Below are positions 14,092 through 23,595 of a stretch of DNA of 64,000 bases, in pieces. This DNA is from Lysobacterales bacterium (GTDB taxonomy: Bacteria; Pseudomonadota; Gammaproteobacteria; Xanthomonadales; Ahniellaceae), in the NCBI GenBank assembly GCA_016182785.1, contig JACPFU010000004.1:124001-188000 (forward strand), given 5' to 3'. Each line of letters opens with the position of its first letter. Position 1 is the first letter of the stretch. A program made the translations under genes and the position numbers. The notes beneath the pieces are model-generated. The model saw only the letters and a program-made list of their open reading frames with translations. It was not told the origin of the DNA and made no database searches.

Positions 14092-15723
14092 ATGTTCGAT
14101 CTGCTCGCCATCTTCGCTGCCATCGTCTTCGTGGTGATCGTGCTGCAATTGCGCGCGATGCTGGCGATGCCGTTCCTGGCCCAGGACGCGCGGCTGGTGG
14201 CTGCGGACTGGGCGGCGCTGTGCGGTGCCGCGGACGTGGTCGCCGGGGTATCGAGCGAGCTCGCCGTGCTCGGGTTCGACGCGCCGCAGTGGCTGTCCAT
14301 CACGCCGCGCCCGATCTCGGCCGCGAACGTGCGTGCGCTGGCGAGCTACCGGCGCGAGGCCGATGGCATGCGCGTGTTCCTGGTGCCGCTGTTCCTGGCC
14401 GAGACCCCGAATCGCTGCATCTGCTACCTGGCCACGCGGCTCGTCGACGGGCGCACCGTGGTCAGCCAGCCGAGCGACCCGTTCTTCGCGATCACCGCCA
14501 CCGATGCCGAGCCGGCGCAGCTGGTCGCCCCGGCACCGTGGCCGGAGCTGGTCGCCGCGCATGCGGCCTTCGTCGCGCGCCACGGCGTCGCGGCCGCGGA
14601 CGCCTGCAGCGACGCGGTGCTGGTCGATCTCGCCGGTGCCTGGATGAACCGCCGGCGCGAGCGGCTGCTGGCACGCGGCGACCTGGTCGCTACCGCGGAC
14701 GGCATCGCGCGGCCGGGGCTGCGCTTCGCGTTGCGTGCGCTGCGTGCGTTCTGGGCGCGGCCGAAGTGGCCGGCCAACGTCGATCCGATCCCGAGCGCGC
14801 GGCTCGCGCTGATCGCGCAGGCGTCGACGCGCATCCGCGAACGCGCGCCGACCGCGGCCATGCAGTGGCTGCTGTTCCTCGCCAGCAATGCGCTGTTCAT
14901 GCTGGTCGGCGCGCTCGTGTTCGGGCTGCAGTTCGCGCTGATCCTGCTCGTGGTGATCGCGATCCACGAGGCCGGCCACTACTTCGCGATGCGCGCCTTC
15001 GGCTATCGCAACGTGCAGATGCTGGCGCTGCCGCTGGTCGGCGGCGTGACCGTCGGGCACGAAGCGCACCCGCGCGCGACGCACCGCGCCTGGATGTCGC
15101 TGATGGGTCCGTTGCCCGGAATCCTGATCGGCTGGGTGCTGCTGGCCGTGGCGCTGGCGGCGCGCGACGACACCTGGCTGCTGCAGGCGGCGTCGGTGTT
15201 CCTGGCGATCAACTACCTGAATGTGGTGCCGGTGCCGCCACTCGATGGTGGCCATATCGTGCAGGCGATGTTGCCGGCGCGCTGGTATGGCCTGCGCATC
15301 GCGTTCCTGGTGATCGCGTGTCTGGCCGGCGCGGCGATCGCGGTCGGGTTCGGGCTGCTCGGACTGGCGCTGATCGTGCTGCTGCAACTCGGGCAGGCGC
15401 AGGGCCTGCTGCTCAATCGTCGCGCCATCCGCCAGCTGTTGGCGCGCGGCGGCATGCCGGCCGACGCCTCGCGCGTGCGCAAGTTGCGCGTGGCGCTGGA
15501 TGCGCTGGAGGCGGTGGCCGGACCGACCACGCGCGCGCAGGCGCGCATCGCGCACGCCGAGGACATCGTGCGCAGCCTCGACGTGGTGCCGATGTCGTGG
15601 CCGTCGCGGTTGCTTACCGGCGGGGTCTACAGCGTATTGCTGGCGGTGCCGCTGCTGGCGCTGATCGCGCTGCTGTGGTTCGGCGACGGGCTGGCGCCGG
15701 TGCTCGCCGCCGCGGCGCGCTGA
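14092..15723 (+). CDS. Membrane metalloprotease, site-2 protease family (M50)
   Basis: Predicted product of 543 residues. Zinc-site motifs of the family are present: HEAGH (about 292-296) and PPLDGGH (about 382-388) within membrane helices. The N-terminal 250 residues carry one leading helix and a large soluble region that I do not recognise; the core has helices near 265-310, 330-350, 365-400 and 415-440; a final helix lies near 515-540. Site-2 proteases cut substrates within the membrane, often regulators such as anti-sigma factors. The substrate is unknown and no regulator is adjacent. It is divergent from the bkd operon. Confidence 0.85.
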   Translation: MFDLLAIFAAIVFVVIVLQLRAMLAMPFLAQDARLVAADWAALCGAADVVAGVSSELAVLGFDAPQWLSITPRPISAANVRALASYRREADGMRVFLVPLFLAETPNRCICYLATRLVDGRTVVSQPSDPFFAITATDAEPAQLVAPAPWPELVAAHAAFVARHGVAAADACSDAVLVDLAGAWMNRRRERLLARGDLVATADGIARPGLRFALRALRAFWARPKWPANVDPIPSARLALIAQASTRIRERAPTAAMQWLLFLASNALFMLVGALVFGLQFALILLVVIAIHEAGHYFAMRAFGYRNVQMLALPLVGGVTVGHEAHPRATHRAWMSLMGPLPGILIGWVLLAVALAARDDTWLLQAASVFLAINYLNVVPVPPLDGGHIVQAMLPARWYGLRIAFLVIACLAGAAIAVGFGLLGLALIVLLQLGQAQGLLLNRRAIRQLLARGGMPADASRVRKLRVALDALEAVAGPTTRAQARIAHAEDIVRSLDVVPMSWPSRLLTGGVYSVLLAVPLLALIALLWFGDGLAPVLAAAAR

Positions 15724-15818
15724 CGCGCGGCAACCAACGGGCGTTCGAATGGTGCGGTGCAGCACCAAGAAGATTTGACGCATCCGGAATGCGCCGCTAC
15801 ACCTGCGCGACTTTTTTG

Positions 15819-15838
15819 CCCGACGGATCTCGGGTTTT
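15819..15838 (+). terminator. Weak candidate terminator
   Basis: A five-pair stem (CCCGA and TCGGG with a six-base loop) is followed by TTTT, about 95 bases after the M50 protease gene and before the transporter gene. The stem is short, so termination is uncertain. Confidence 0.3.
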
Positions 15839-15883
15839 CCCGCACGGCGTCCGTCGTGTCGTTTCAGTTCGAGGAGAGATTTG

Positions 15884-17422
15884 ATGAGCGGAGCAGCACT
15901 TCCGGGTCAACCGGCCCCACCGCAGTTCGACCAGATCATGGGGCACCCGAAACCGTTGTGGATGCTGTTCATGTCGGAGTTCTGGGAGCGCTTCGCGTTC
16001 TACGGCATCCGCTGGGCGCTGGTGCTGTACATCGTCGCGCAGTTCTATGGCGGTGATGCCTCCGGGCAGCAGCCAGCCGGTCTGGTCTACGGTTCCTATC
16101 TCGCGCTGGTCTATGCCGGGGCGATCTTCGGCGGACTGGTGGCCGACAAGTTCATCGGCTACCAGCGCTCGATCCTGATCGGCGCGGTGTTCATGGCCGC
16201 CGGCCTGTTCATGATCTCGCTGCCGAACCAGGACATCTTCAAGCTCGGATTGGCGACGATCATCGTCGGCAACGGCATGTTCAAGCCGATCATCTCGACC
16301 ATGGTCGGGCGGCTGTACGCCACTGCCGACGAGCGTCGCGATTCCGGCTTCACCATCTTCTACATGGGCATCAACCTCGGCGCGATGATCGCGCCGCTGC
16401 TGACGCAGTACCTCGCGCGCAAGATCTTCGGCAGCGACACCATGCCGGCGTACAAGGTCGTGTTCATCGCCGCCGGTATCGGCATGCTCATCAGCCTGGT
16501 CTGGTTCTGGGCCGGGCGCGGGCAGCTCAAGGGCATCGGCGAGCCACCCGCGGGCGGTGAGAGCCTGTCGCGCGTGGTCACGGTCGTGGTCGGCGCGCTG
16601 GTGGTGATCCCGGTCGTCTACTTCCTGCTGGCGATGGGTGCGGAAAAGCTGCAGATGGTGCTGAGCGCGATGTTCATCGGCCTGGCCGCGATGCTGTTCG
16701 TCGAGGGCCTGAGGAACGGTGCGGTGGCGCGCGACAAGGTGATTGCGATGCTGATCATCTTCGCCTTCAACATCCTGTTCTGGATGTTCTTCGAGCAGGC
16801 CGGAAGCTCGTTCACCTTCCTCGCCGACCAGATCGTCGACCGCGACATCTTCAGCGGAGCGCTGCAGGGGCTGGTGTACCGGATGAGCGGCGAGCAGGTG
16901 TTCCCGACGGCGTGGTTCCAGAGCGTGAATTCGGTGGCGATCATCGTGCTCGCCCCGGTGATCGCGTGGATCTGGGTCAAGCTCGGTTCGTGGAATCCGT
17001 CGATTCCGCGCAAGTTCGGCCTCGGCCTGCTGTTCAACGGGCTGGCATTCCTGCTGCTGATGGCCGCGCTGTCCTCGATGGTCGATCCGCAGACGCTGAA
17101 GATCCCGTTCTGGACGTTGTTCGCGGTGTACTGGATCCAGTCGATCGGCGAGCTGTGCCTGTCACCGATCGGCCTGTCGATGGTGACCAAGTTGGCGCCG
17201 GTGCGACTGGTCGGCTTCGGCATGGGCGGCTGGTTCCTCTCCACCGGCATCGGCAACAACCTGTCCGGCATCTTCGCCGGCCACGTCAGCGGCGAGGGCG
17301 GCATGACCACCGCCTCGGCGCTTTCCGGCTACACCTTCGGGTTCTATGCGCTGGTCGGGTCGGGTGTGGTGCTGTTCCTGATCGCACCGCTGATCCAGAA
17401 GTTGATGCACGGCGTGAAGTAA
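15884..17422 (+). CDS. POT/PTR family proton-dependent oligopeptide transporter
   Basis: Predicted product of 512 residues. It would import di- and tripeptides with protons across the inner membrane. The family motif ExxER is seen as SEFWERFAFYG in the first helix, and the second signature is the MGINLGAM / FTIFYMGINLG region around residue 160. About a dozen to fourteen membrane helices are visible. The ATG at 15884 follows a GAGGAG at a good distance; an in-frame TTG sits immediately before it. Transcribed alone. Confidence 0.93.
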   Translation: MSGAALPGQPAPPQFDQIMGHPKPLWMLFMSEFWERFAFYGIRWALVLYIVAQFYGGDASGQQPAGLVYGSYLALVYAGAIFGGLVADKFIGYQRSILIGAVFMAAGLFMISLPNQDIFKLGLATIIVGNGMFKPIISTMVGRLYATADERRDSGFTIFYMGINLGAMIAPLLTQYLARKIFGSDTMPAYKVVFIAAGIGMLISLVWFWAGRGQLKGIGEPPAGGESLSRVVTVVVGALVVIPVVYFLLAMGAEKLQMVLSAMFIGLAAMLFVEGLRNGAVARDKVIAMLIIFAFNILFWMFFEQAGSSFTFLADQIVDRDIFSGALQGLVYRMSGEQVFPTAWFQSVNSVAIIVLAPVIAWIWVKLGSWNPSIPRKFGLGLLFNGLAFLLLMAALSSMVDPQTLKIPFWTLFAVYWIQSIGELCLSPIGLSMVTKLAPVRLVGFGMGGWFLSTGIGNNLSGIFAGHVSGEGGMTTASALSGYTFGFYALVGSGVVLFLIAPLIQKLMHGVK

Positions 17423-17476
17423 GCGCAGCACGAGGAACGGGGGACGGTGACGGCGGCTGCGGCCGCCGTTGCTGTT

Positions 17477-17953
17477 TCAGCGGCGCGGACGCGAGGCGGC
17501 GGCGCGGGCGAGGGCATCGTGGCCTTCGCCGACCAGCTTGCCGAGGATGCGTTCCAGCCACTGGCGCTCCTCGCTGCTGAGCACGGCGAGCAACTCGCGT
17601 TCGTAGCGCAGCGCCATCGGCGCGACCTCGTCGTAGACCTTGCGGCCCTTGGCCGACAGCGCAAGCACCGATCGCCGGCGGTCGTCGGCATGCAGGCCGC
17701 GTTTCAGTCGTCCGGCCTTGAGCAGCGAATTGACGGCGCGGCTGACCGCGACCTTGTCCATCGCCGTGCGTTCGGCCACCTCGACCGCCGACAGCCCGGC
17801 ATAGCGCCCGAGCACCGCCAGCACCCGCCATTCGGTCACCGCCAGCCCGAAACGTTCGGCGTACTCGCGCGCGATCGCCTGGCTGATGGTGTTGGCCAGC
17901 ACCGACAGCTGGTAGGGCAGGAAGCGTTCGAGTTCCAGCGGGGCGTTCGGCAT
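17477..17953 (-). CDS. MarR family transcriptional regulator, probable regulator of tyrosine catabolism
   Basis: Predicted product of 158 residues. The winged helix-turn-helix is clear: LTEWRVLAVLGRYAGLSAVEVAERTAMDKVAVSRAVNSLLKAG with the basic wing ADDRRRSVLALSAKG. MarR proteins usually repress and are released by a small aromatic ligand. The start at 17953 is preceded by AAAGGA. It is divergent from hppD, and the gap of about 120 bases holds a palindrome fitting a MarR dimer. A role in sensing homogentisate or 4-hydroxyphenylpyruvate is inference from position. Confidence 0.88.
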   Translation of the reverse strand: MPNAPLELERFLPYQLSVLANTISQAIAREYAERFGLAVTEWRVLAVLGRYAGLSAVEVAERTAMDKVAVSRAVNSLLKAGRLKRGLHADDRRRSVLALSAKGRKVYDEVAPMALRYERELLAVLSSEERQWLERILGKLVGEGHDALARAAASRPRR

Positions 17954-17995
17954 CAGCGGGGTCCTTTCTCGGCGCGCGGCCGGGCGGCGCCGCAC

Positions 17996-18024
17996 TTGCA
18001 GATAGTTTCACATGAAACTAAAGT
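17996..18024 (+). promoter_or_regulatory. Candidate hppD promoter with embedded MarR operator
   Basis: TTGCAG (17996-18001) and TAAAGT (18019-18024) are spaced by 17 bases. The spacer and the start of the -10 contain TAGTTTCA-CA-TGAAACTA (18003-18020), an eight-base perfect inverted repeat with a two-base centre. A repressor bound there would block the promoter. Confidence 0.55.
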
Positions 18025-18071
18025 GCCGACCACCATGCAGCCGCCCACTGCCATCTGACCGGAGCATCGCC

Positions 18072-19169
18072 ATGAGCGCACAGCCGCAGTCGTCCGCCGA
18101 CCGCATCACCTTCGACAACCCGATGGGCATCGACGGCTTCGAGTTCGTCGAGTTCGCCGCGCCCGCCGACCAGGCCGCCGCCCTGCACGAGTACATCCGC
18201 AAGCTCGGCTTTGTCGCGGTCGCCCGGCACAAGTCGCGAGCGATCACCACCTATCGCCAGGGCGACTGCACGTTCCTGGTCAACGAGGATCCGGATTCCT
18301 TCGCCGCACGCTTTGCCGCTGTGCATGGCCCGAGCGCATGCGGTTTCGCGATCCGCGTCAACAAGCTCGCCGAATGGGCGCGCGTGCAGGCGCTGAAGAA
18401 CGGCGCCGAGGCGTTCGAGCATCAAGACGAGCTGACCAAGGCGGTGGCGGCGCCGGTGATCAAGGGCATCGGCGGCTGCATGCTCTACATCGTCGACCGC
18501 TATGACGACCGCGGCACCATCCACGACCCGGACTACGAGTGGCTGCCCGGCGCGGAGATGATGCCGAAGGGCTTCGGCCTGACCTTCATCGACCACCTCA
18601 CGCATAACCTCTACGCCGGCAACATGGAAAAGTGGGCGGAGTACTACCAGCGCCTGTTCAACTTCCGCGAGATCCGCTACTTCGACATCAAGGGCGCCAA
18701 GACCGGGCTGCTGTCGAAGGCGATGACCGCGCCCGACGGCATGGTGCGCATTCCGCTGAACGAGTCGCAGGACCCGAAGTCGCAGATCAACGAATACCTG
18801 AACCAGTATCACGGCGAAGGCATCCAGCACATCGCCTGTTTCACCGACGACATCTACACCACGGTGGAGCGCATGCATGCTGCTGGCGTCGAGTTCCTGG
18901 ACACGCCGGATACCTACTTCGATGTCGTCGATTTGCGTGTGCCGAACCACGGCGAGGACCTGCCGCGCCTGCGTCGCAACAAGATCCTGATCGACGCCGA
19001 TCCCGAGACCAAGCAGCGCAAGCTGCTGCAGATCTTCACCCAGAATGCGGTTGGCCCGATCTTCTTCGAGATCATCCAGCGCAAAGGCAACGAGGGTTTC
19101 GGCGAAGGCAATTTCCAGGCCCTGTTCGAGTCGATCGAGCGCGACCAGATGCGCCGCGGGGTGCTCTGA
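18072..19169 (+). CDS. hppD: 4-hydroxyphenylpyruvate dioxygenase
   Basis: Predicted product of 365 residues. It converts 4-hydroxyphenylpyruvate to homogentisate using Fe(II) and oxygen. The iron ligands can be placed: His in FIDHLTHNL, His in EGIQHIAC and Glu in [10 protein letters not shown]. The active-site end [18 protein letters not shown] is the family signature. The start at 18072 follows GGAG and matches the family N-terminus. First gene of hppD-hmgA-fahA-maiA. A repeat element of about 118 bases lies seven bases after its stop. Confidence 0.96.
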   Translation: MSAQPQSSADRITFDNPMGIDGFEFVEFAAPADQAAALHEYIRKLGFVAVARHKSRAITTYRQGDCTFLVNEDPDSFAARFAAVHGPSACGFAIRVNKLAEWARVQALKNGAEAFEHQDELTKAVAAPVIKGIGGCMLYIVDRYDDRGTIHDPDYEWLPGAEMMPKGFGLTFIDHLTHNLYAGNMEKWAEYYQRLFNFREIRYFDIKGAKTGLLSKAMTAPDGMVRIPLNESQDPKSQINEYLNQYHGEGIQHIACFTDDIYTTVERMHAAGVEFLDTPDTYFDVVDLRVPNHGEDLPRLRRNKILIDADPETKQRKLLQIFTQNAVGPIFFEIIQRKGNEGFGEGNFQALFESIERDQMRRGVL

Positions 19170-19175
19170 TTTTTT

Positions 19176-19293
19176 CCCCTCTCCCCGGATGGGAGAGGGT
19201 AGGGGTGAGGGTGAGTTCGGAGCGGTGTTGCCTTGCGGCACGCCATCCCCCTCACTCCCGACCTCTCTTCCACGGGGGGAGAGAGGAGAAGTG
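19176..19293 (+). repeat. Dispersed GA/CT-rich repeat, copy A (hppD-hmgA gap)
   Basis: Begins seven bases after the hppD stop. The left block (19176-19224) holds a nine-pair hairpin (CCCTCTCCC, five-base loop, GGGAGAGGG) and ends in TTCGGAGCG. A short variable middle follows, then a right block with a second hairpin around ACGGGGGG and an end in GAGAGGAGAAGTG. The same layout occurs at 41734-41989 and 61903-62012. Copy A is the most diverged of the four full-length copies. Confidence 0.85.
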
Positions 19294-19311
19294 ATGTTTG
19301 GCGGAGTTCAG

Positions 19312-20607
19312 ATGAGCACACTGAGATACCAATCCGGCTTCGGCAACGAGTTCGCCAGCGAGGCGATTCCCGGCACCCTGCCGGTCGGGCGCAACTCGCC
19401 GCAGCGCGTCGCGCACGGGCTCTATGCCGAGCAGATCTCCGGCACCGCGTTCACCATGCCGCGGCATCTGAACCGGCGCTCATGGCTGTACCGCATCCGC
19501 CCCGGCGCGATCCACGGCCGTTTCGAGCCGATGCCGGAGGGCGCGTTCCACAACCGCTACCACGAGATCGCAGCCGACCCGAACCCGCTGCGCTGGGCGC
19601 CGTTTCCGCTGCCGTCGTCGCGCACCGACTTCCTCGACGGCATCTTCGCGGTCGCCGGCAATGGAGCGCCGGCAGCGATGGCCGGGATCGGCGTGCACGT
19701 CTATGCCGCGAACGCCTCGATGCGCGACCGCTTCTTCGTCAATGCCGACGCCGAGATGCTGGTGGTGCCGCAGCAGGGTCGGCTGCGCTTCGTCACCGAG
19801 ATGGGCGTGATCGAGGCCTCGCCGCTTGAGATCGTCGTGATCCCGCGCGGCATCCGCTTCCGCGTCGAGCTGTGCGACGCCGCCGCGCGCGGCTACCTCG
19901 CCGAGAATTTCGGTTCGCCGTTGCGTCTGCCGGAACTGGGTCCGATCGGATCCAACGGCATGGCCAATCCGCGCGACTTCCTGGTGCCGGTCGCCGCCTA
20001 CGAGGATGCCGAGGGCGAGTTCGAGCTGGTCAACAAGTTCCAGGGCCGGCTGTGGCGTGCCGCGATCGGCCACTCGCCCTGCGACGTGGTCGGTTGGCAT
20101 GGCAACCACGCTCCGTACAAGTTCGACCTGCGTCACTACAACACCATCGGTTCGATCAGCTTCGACCACCCGGACCCGTCCATCTTCACCGTGCTGACCA
20201 GCGCCAGCGCCGTGCCCGGAACCGCGAACCTGGATTTCGTCATCTTCCCGCCGCGCATCCTGGCGATGGTCGACACCTTCCGCCCGCCCTGGTACCACCG
20301 CAACGTCGCCAGCGAGTTCATGGGCCTGATCGAGGGCGTGTACGATGCCAAGGCCGACGGGTTCGCTCCCGGCGGTGCCTCGCTGCACACCTGCATGACC
20401 GCGCACGGCCCGGATGCCGCGACCTTCGACAAGGCCAGCCATGCCGACCTTGCGCAGGCCGACCGCATCGCCGACACCATGGCCTTCATGTTCGAGACCG
20501 GCCTGGTCATCCAGCCCACCGCGCAGGCGCTGGCCGCAGCCAACCTCGACCGCGACTATGCGCAGTGCTGGCAGGGCCTCAAGAAGCAGTTCGTCGCGCC
20601 GCGCTGA
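19312..20607 (+). CDS. hmgA: Homogentisate 1,2-dioxygenase
   Basis: Predicted product of 431 residues. It opens the ring of homogentisate to maleylacetoacetate, with Fe(II). Family segments are seen throughout: [36 protein letters not shown], and the metal-binding region [18 protein letters not shown] with later His residues in [12 protein letters not shown]. Met at 19312 matches the family start. An alternative in-frame ATG at 19294 has the stronger ribosome site (GAGGAGAAGTG), which is supplied by the end of the repeat element. Confidence 0.95.
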   Translation: MSTLRYQSGFGNEFASEAIPGTLPVGRNSPQRVAHGLYAEQISGTAFTMPRHLNRRSWLYRIRPGAIHGRFEPMPEGAFHNRYHEIAADPNPLRWAPFPLPSSRTDFLDGIFAVAGNGAPAAMAGIGVHVYAANASMRDRFFVNADAEMLVVPQQGRLRFVTEMGVIEASPLEIVVIPRGIRFRVELCDAAARGYLAENFGSPLRLPELGPIGSNGMANPRDFLVPVAAYEDAEGEFELVNKFQGRLWRAAIGHSPCDVVGWHGNHAPYKFDLRHYNTIGSISFDHPDPSIFTVLTSASAVPGTANLDFVIFPPRILAMVDTFRPPWYHRNVASEFMGLIEGVYDAKADGFAPGGASLHTCMTAHGPDAATFDKASHADLAQADRIADTMAFMFETGLVIQPTAQALAAANLDRDYAQCWQGLKKQFVAPR

Positions 20608-20634
20608 TCGCGCCGCCGCCACACCGGAGACCGC

Positions 20635-21621
20635 ATGAAACTCGCATCCCTGAAGCTAGGCGGCCGCGACGGCACGTTGATCGTGGTCAGCCGCGACCTG
20701 AAACGCGCGGTCATGGCCGAAACCATCGCGCCCACGCTGCAACAGGCACTGGAGCGCTGGAGCGACGTGCAGCCGCGGCTCGCGGCGCTGTCCGCGGAAT
20801 TGAACGCCGGTCGTGCCGCGGACGCCTTCGAGCTCGACTTCCACGCCCTCGCGGCGCCGCTGCCGCGCGCCTACGAGTTCGTCGATGGCAGCGCCTACCT
20901 GCCGCATGTCGAGCGCGTGCGCCGCGCGCGCGGCGCCGAAGTGCCGGCATCGTTCTACACCGATCCGCTGATGTACCAGGCGACCGGCGCCGGTTTCCTC
21001 GGTCCGCGCGACCCGGTGGTGGTGGCGAGCGAGTCCTATGGCATCGACCTGGAAGCCGAGGTCGTGGTGGTGACCGACGATGTGCCGATGGCAGTGACGC
21101 CGGAGCAGGCGGCGGCGCACATCCGCCTGATCGGCCTGATCAACGATGTCAGCCTGCGTAACCTGATCCCGGAAGAATTGGCGAAGGGCTTCGGCTTCCT
21201 GCAGTCCAAGCCGAGGTCCGGCCTGAGCCCGGTGTTCGTGACCCCGGACGAACTCGGCGAAGCCTGGATCGACAGCAAGGTGCACCTGGCGCTGACCACG
21301 CACGTGAACGGCCAGTGGTTCGGCGCCCCCGAGGCCGGCGTCGACATGCAGTTCAACTTTGCGCAACTGGTGGCCCACGCTGCCCGCACGCGCCCGCTGG
21401 GAGCCGGGACCGTGGTCGGTTCGGGCACGGTCGCGAACCAGGACACGAGCCTCGGGGCGTCGTGCTTCGCCGAGCTGCGCACCGTCGAAACCCTGCGCGA
21501 CGGCCAGCCGAGCACGCCCTTCATGAAGTTCGGCGACGTCGTCCGCATCGAGATGTTCGACCGCGCCGGCAACAGCATTTTCGGCGCGATCGAACAGCGC
21601 ATGGCGCCGCTGGTCCGTTGA
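20635..21621 (+). CDS. fahA: Fumarylacetoacetate hydrolase
   Basis: Predicted product of 328 residues. It splits fumarylacetoacetate to fumarate and acetoacetate, the last step of the pathway. Metal-site and catalytic segments are visible: YGIDLEAEVVVVTDD (Glu/Asp ligands), LINDVSLRNL, GFGFLQSKP and TVANQDTSLGASCFAE. The length fits the bacterial short form. It follows hmgA by 27 bases with a GGAG ribosome site. Confidence 0.93.
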   Translation: MKLASLKLGGRDGTLIVVSRDLKRAVMAETIAPTLQQALERWSDVQPRLAALSAELNAGRAADAFELDFHALAAPLPRAYEFVDGSAYLPHVERVRRARGAEVPASFYTDPLMYQATGAGFLGPRDPVVVASESYGIDLEAEVVVVTDDVPMAVTPEQAAAHIRLIGLINDVSLRNLIPEELAKGFGFLQSKPRSGLSPVFVTPDELGEAWIDSKVHLALTTHVNGQWFGAPEAGVDMQFNFAQLVAHAARTRPLGAGTVVGSGTVANQDTSLGASCFAELRTVETLRDGQPSTPFMKFGDVVRIEMFDRAGNSIFGAIEQRMAPLVR

Positions 21622-21690
21622 TGCATGCCGCAGTTGTTGCGCTGCCGGTGCTGAGCTAGATTCGAGGCCGAATCGCGGGAGGATGCAAGC

Positions 21691-22353
21691 GTGGACAGCA
21701 CGATACGGCTCTACAGCTATTGGCGCTCGAGCGCCTCGTACCGGGTGCGCATCGCGCTGAACCTCAAGCAGCTGAAGTACGAGATCGTGCCGGTGAACCT
21801 GGCGCGTGACGGCGGCGAGCAGCACAGCGGCGAGTTCCACCACCTCAACCCGCAGGAGCAGGTGCCGGTGCTGATCGACGGCGGGCGCGTGATTCGGCAG
21901 TCGCTCGCGATCATCGAGTACCTGGACGAGGTCTACGACGGCAACCACCTGCTTCCCGGCACCGCGCGCGAACGCGCGCGCGCGCGCGGCCTCGCGCACC
22001 TGATCGCCACCGACATCTCGCCGCTCGGCAACCTCAGCGTGCTGCAATACCTGGAACACGAGGACAACATGCCGCAGATCGAGCGCGAGCGCTGGATCCG
22101 GCACTGGATCACGCGCGGTTTCGCTGCGTTCGAGGAAATGCTGGCCGACAACCCGTCCACCGGCGACTTCTGCGAAGGCGACGTGCCCTCGATCGCCGAC
22201 TGCTGCCTGGTGCCGCAGGTCTACAACGCACGGCGCTTCGAGGTTGACCTCGGGGCTTACCCGACGATCTGTCGCATCAACGAGCATTGCCTCGGGCTGC
22301 CGGCCTTCGACCAGGCGCGCCCCGAGCGCCAGCCGGACGCGCCGCAACTGTAG
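21691..22353 (+). CDS. maiA: Maleylacetoacetate isomerase (zeta-class glutathione transferase)
   Basis: Predicted product of 220 residues, GTG start after GGGAGGA. It isomerises maleylacetoacetate to fumarylacetoacetate using glutathione. The zeta-class signature SSASYRVRIALNLK is at residues 13-26, followed by the glutathione-site loop EQVPVLIDGGRVIRQSLAIIEYLDE. The C-terminal helical domain includes GDVPSIADCCLVPQVYNARRF. It completes the homogentisate pathway, 70 bases after fahA. Confidence 0.94.
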   Translation: MDSTIRLYSYWRSSASYRVRIALNLKQLKYEIVPVNLARDGGEQHSGEFHHLNPQEQVPVLIDGGRVIRQSLAIIEYLDEVYDGNHLLPGTARERARARGLAHLIATDISPLGNLSVLQYLEHEDNMPQIERERWIRHWITRGFAAFEEMLADNPSTGDFCEGDVPSIADCCLVPQVYNARRFEVDLGAYPTICRINEHCLGLPAFDQARPERQPDAPQL

Positions 22354-22407
22354 GGTCGGCGCGCGGCGTGATCGACGTCCAGGCGCAGCGCGAGGCCCGA
22401 GTCGGGC

Positions 22408-23511
22408 TCAGTAGGCGTTCGGATCGTAGGGGTCGTGTTCGGCAGAACCGCCGCCCTCGGCGAGGCGGATCTTGAGTGCCAGGCCATCGCGCGAATCGGC
22501 CTTGTTGAGCGCCTCCTCGAGCTCGACCTTGCCGTCCTTGTACAGCCGGAACAGGGCCTGGTCGAAGGTCTGCATGCCTTCCTCGAGCGAACGGTCCATC
22601 GCTTCCTTGATCTCGTGCACCTGCTGCCGGCGCATCATGTCGCGGATCACCGGCGTGTTGATCAGGATCTCGACCGCGGGCAGGCGCTTGCCGTCCTTGC
22701 CGAGCACCAGTCGCTGCGACACCACCGCCTTCAGGTTCAGCGACAGGTTCATCAGCACGTTCTTGTGCGAGGCTTCCGGGAAGAAGTTCAGAATGCGCTC
22801 AATGGTCTGGTCGGCGTTGTTGGAGTGCAGGGTGGCCAGGCACAGGTGCCCGGTTTCCGAGAACGCGATCGCCGCTTCCATGGTTTCCTCGTCGCGGATC
22901 TCGCCGATCAGGATCACGTCCGGCGCTTCGCGCATCGCGTTCTTCAGCGCCTCGTGGTAGCTGCGCGTGTCGAGGCCCACCTCGCGCTGGTTGACGATCG
23001 ACTTCTTGTGCCGGTGCAGGAACTCGATCGGGTCCTCGATGGTAAGGATGTGCCCGCTGCTGTTGCTGTTGCGATGGTCGATCATCGCGGCGAGCGAGGT
23101 CGACTTGCCCGAGCCGGTGGCTCCGACCACCAGGATCAGGCCGCGCGGCTCCATGATCAGGTCGCTCAGCACCTTCGGCAGCTTGAGCATGTCGAAGGTC
23201 GGGATCTCGCTCTTGATCGCGCGGATCACCATGCCGACTTCGCCGCGCTGCTTGAACACGTTGACGCGGAAGCGGCCGGCTTCCTTGACCGCGATCGCGA
23301 TGTTGAGTTCGAGGTCGCGCTCGAAGGCCGGCACCTGGCCTTCGTCCATCAGCGAGTAGGCGATCTTCTTGACCATGCCCCCGGGCAGCCCGGTGTTGCC
23401 GAGCGGGTAGAGCTTGCCCTCGACCTTGATGTTCACCGGGGCCCCGGTGGTCAGGAACATGTCCGACGCACCTTTCTCCGCCATCAATTTCAGGAAGTAG
23501 CCGATGTCCAT
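22408..23511 (-). CDS. pilU: Type IV pilus retraction ATPase, PilU type
   Basis: Predicted product of 367 residues. A hexameric ATPase accessory to PilT that helps retract type IV pili for twitching. The Walker A motif is GATGSGKST; the Asp box HILTIEDPIEFLH, Walker B VILIGEIRDEET and His box GHLCLATLHSNNADQTIERI are intact. The start (MDIGYFLKLMAEKGASD) and the C-terminal extension after EEALNKADS fit PilU rather than PilT. No pilT is adjacent in the window. It is convergent with maiA and divergent from the lipoprotein gene. Confidence 0.92.
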   Translation of the reverse strand: MDIGYFLKLMAEKGASDMFLTTGAPVNIKVEGKLYPLGNTGLPGGMVKKIAYSLMDEGQVPAFERDLELNIAIAVKEAGRFRVNVFKQRGEVGMVIRAIKSEIPTFDMLKLPKVLSDLIMEPRGLILVVGATGSGKSTSLAAMIDHRNSNSSGHILTIEDPIEFLHRHKKSIVNQREVGLDTRSYHEALKNAMREAPDVILIGEIRDEETMEAAIAFSETGHLCLATLHSNNADQTIERILNFFPEASHKNVLMNLSLNLKAVVSQRLVLGKDGKRLPAVEILINTPVIRDMMRRQQVHEIKEAMDRSLEEGMQTFDQALFRLYKDGKVELEEALNKADSRDGLALKIRLAEGGGSAEHDPYDPNAY

Positions 23512-23595
23512 GCGCGCCTCACCCGTTGGTCCCGTTGCCGTTGCAAACCCCGCTGGGGCTTTCCACAATACCGGCAATCAGCATGCAAGCGACTT

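Noticed and set aside
22396-22412. GCCCGA-TCGGGC palindrome between maiA and pilU as a terminator
   Set aside because: The half-sites pair but there is almost no loop and no T tract, so it is more likely a chance GC-rich palindrome.
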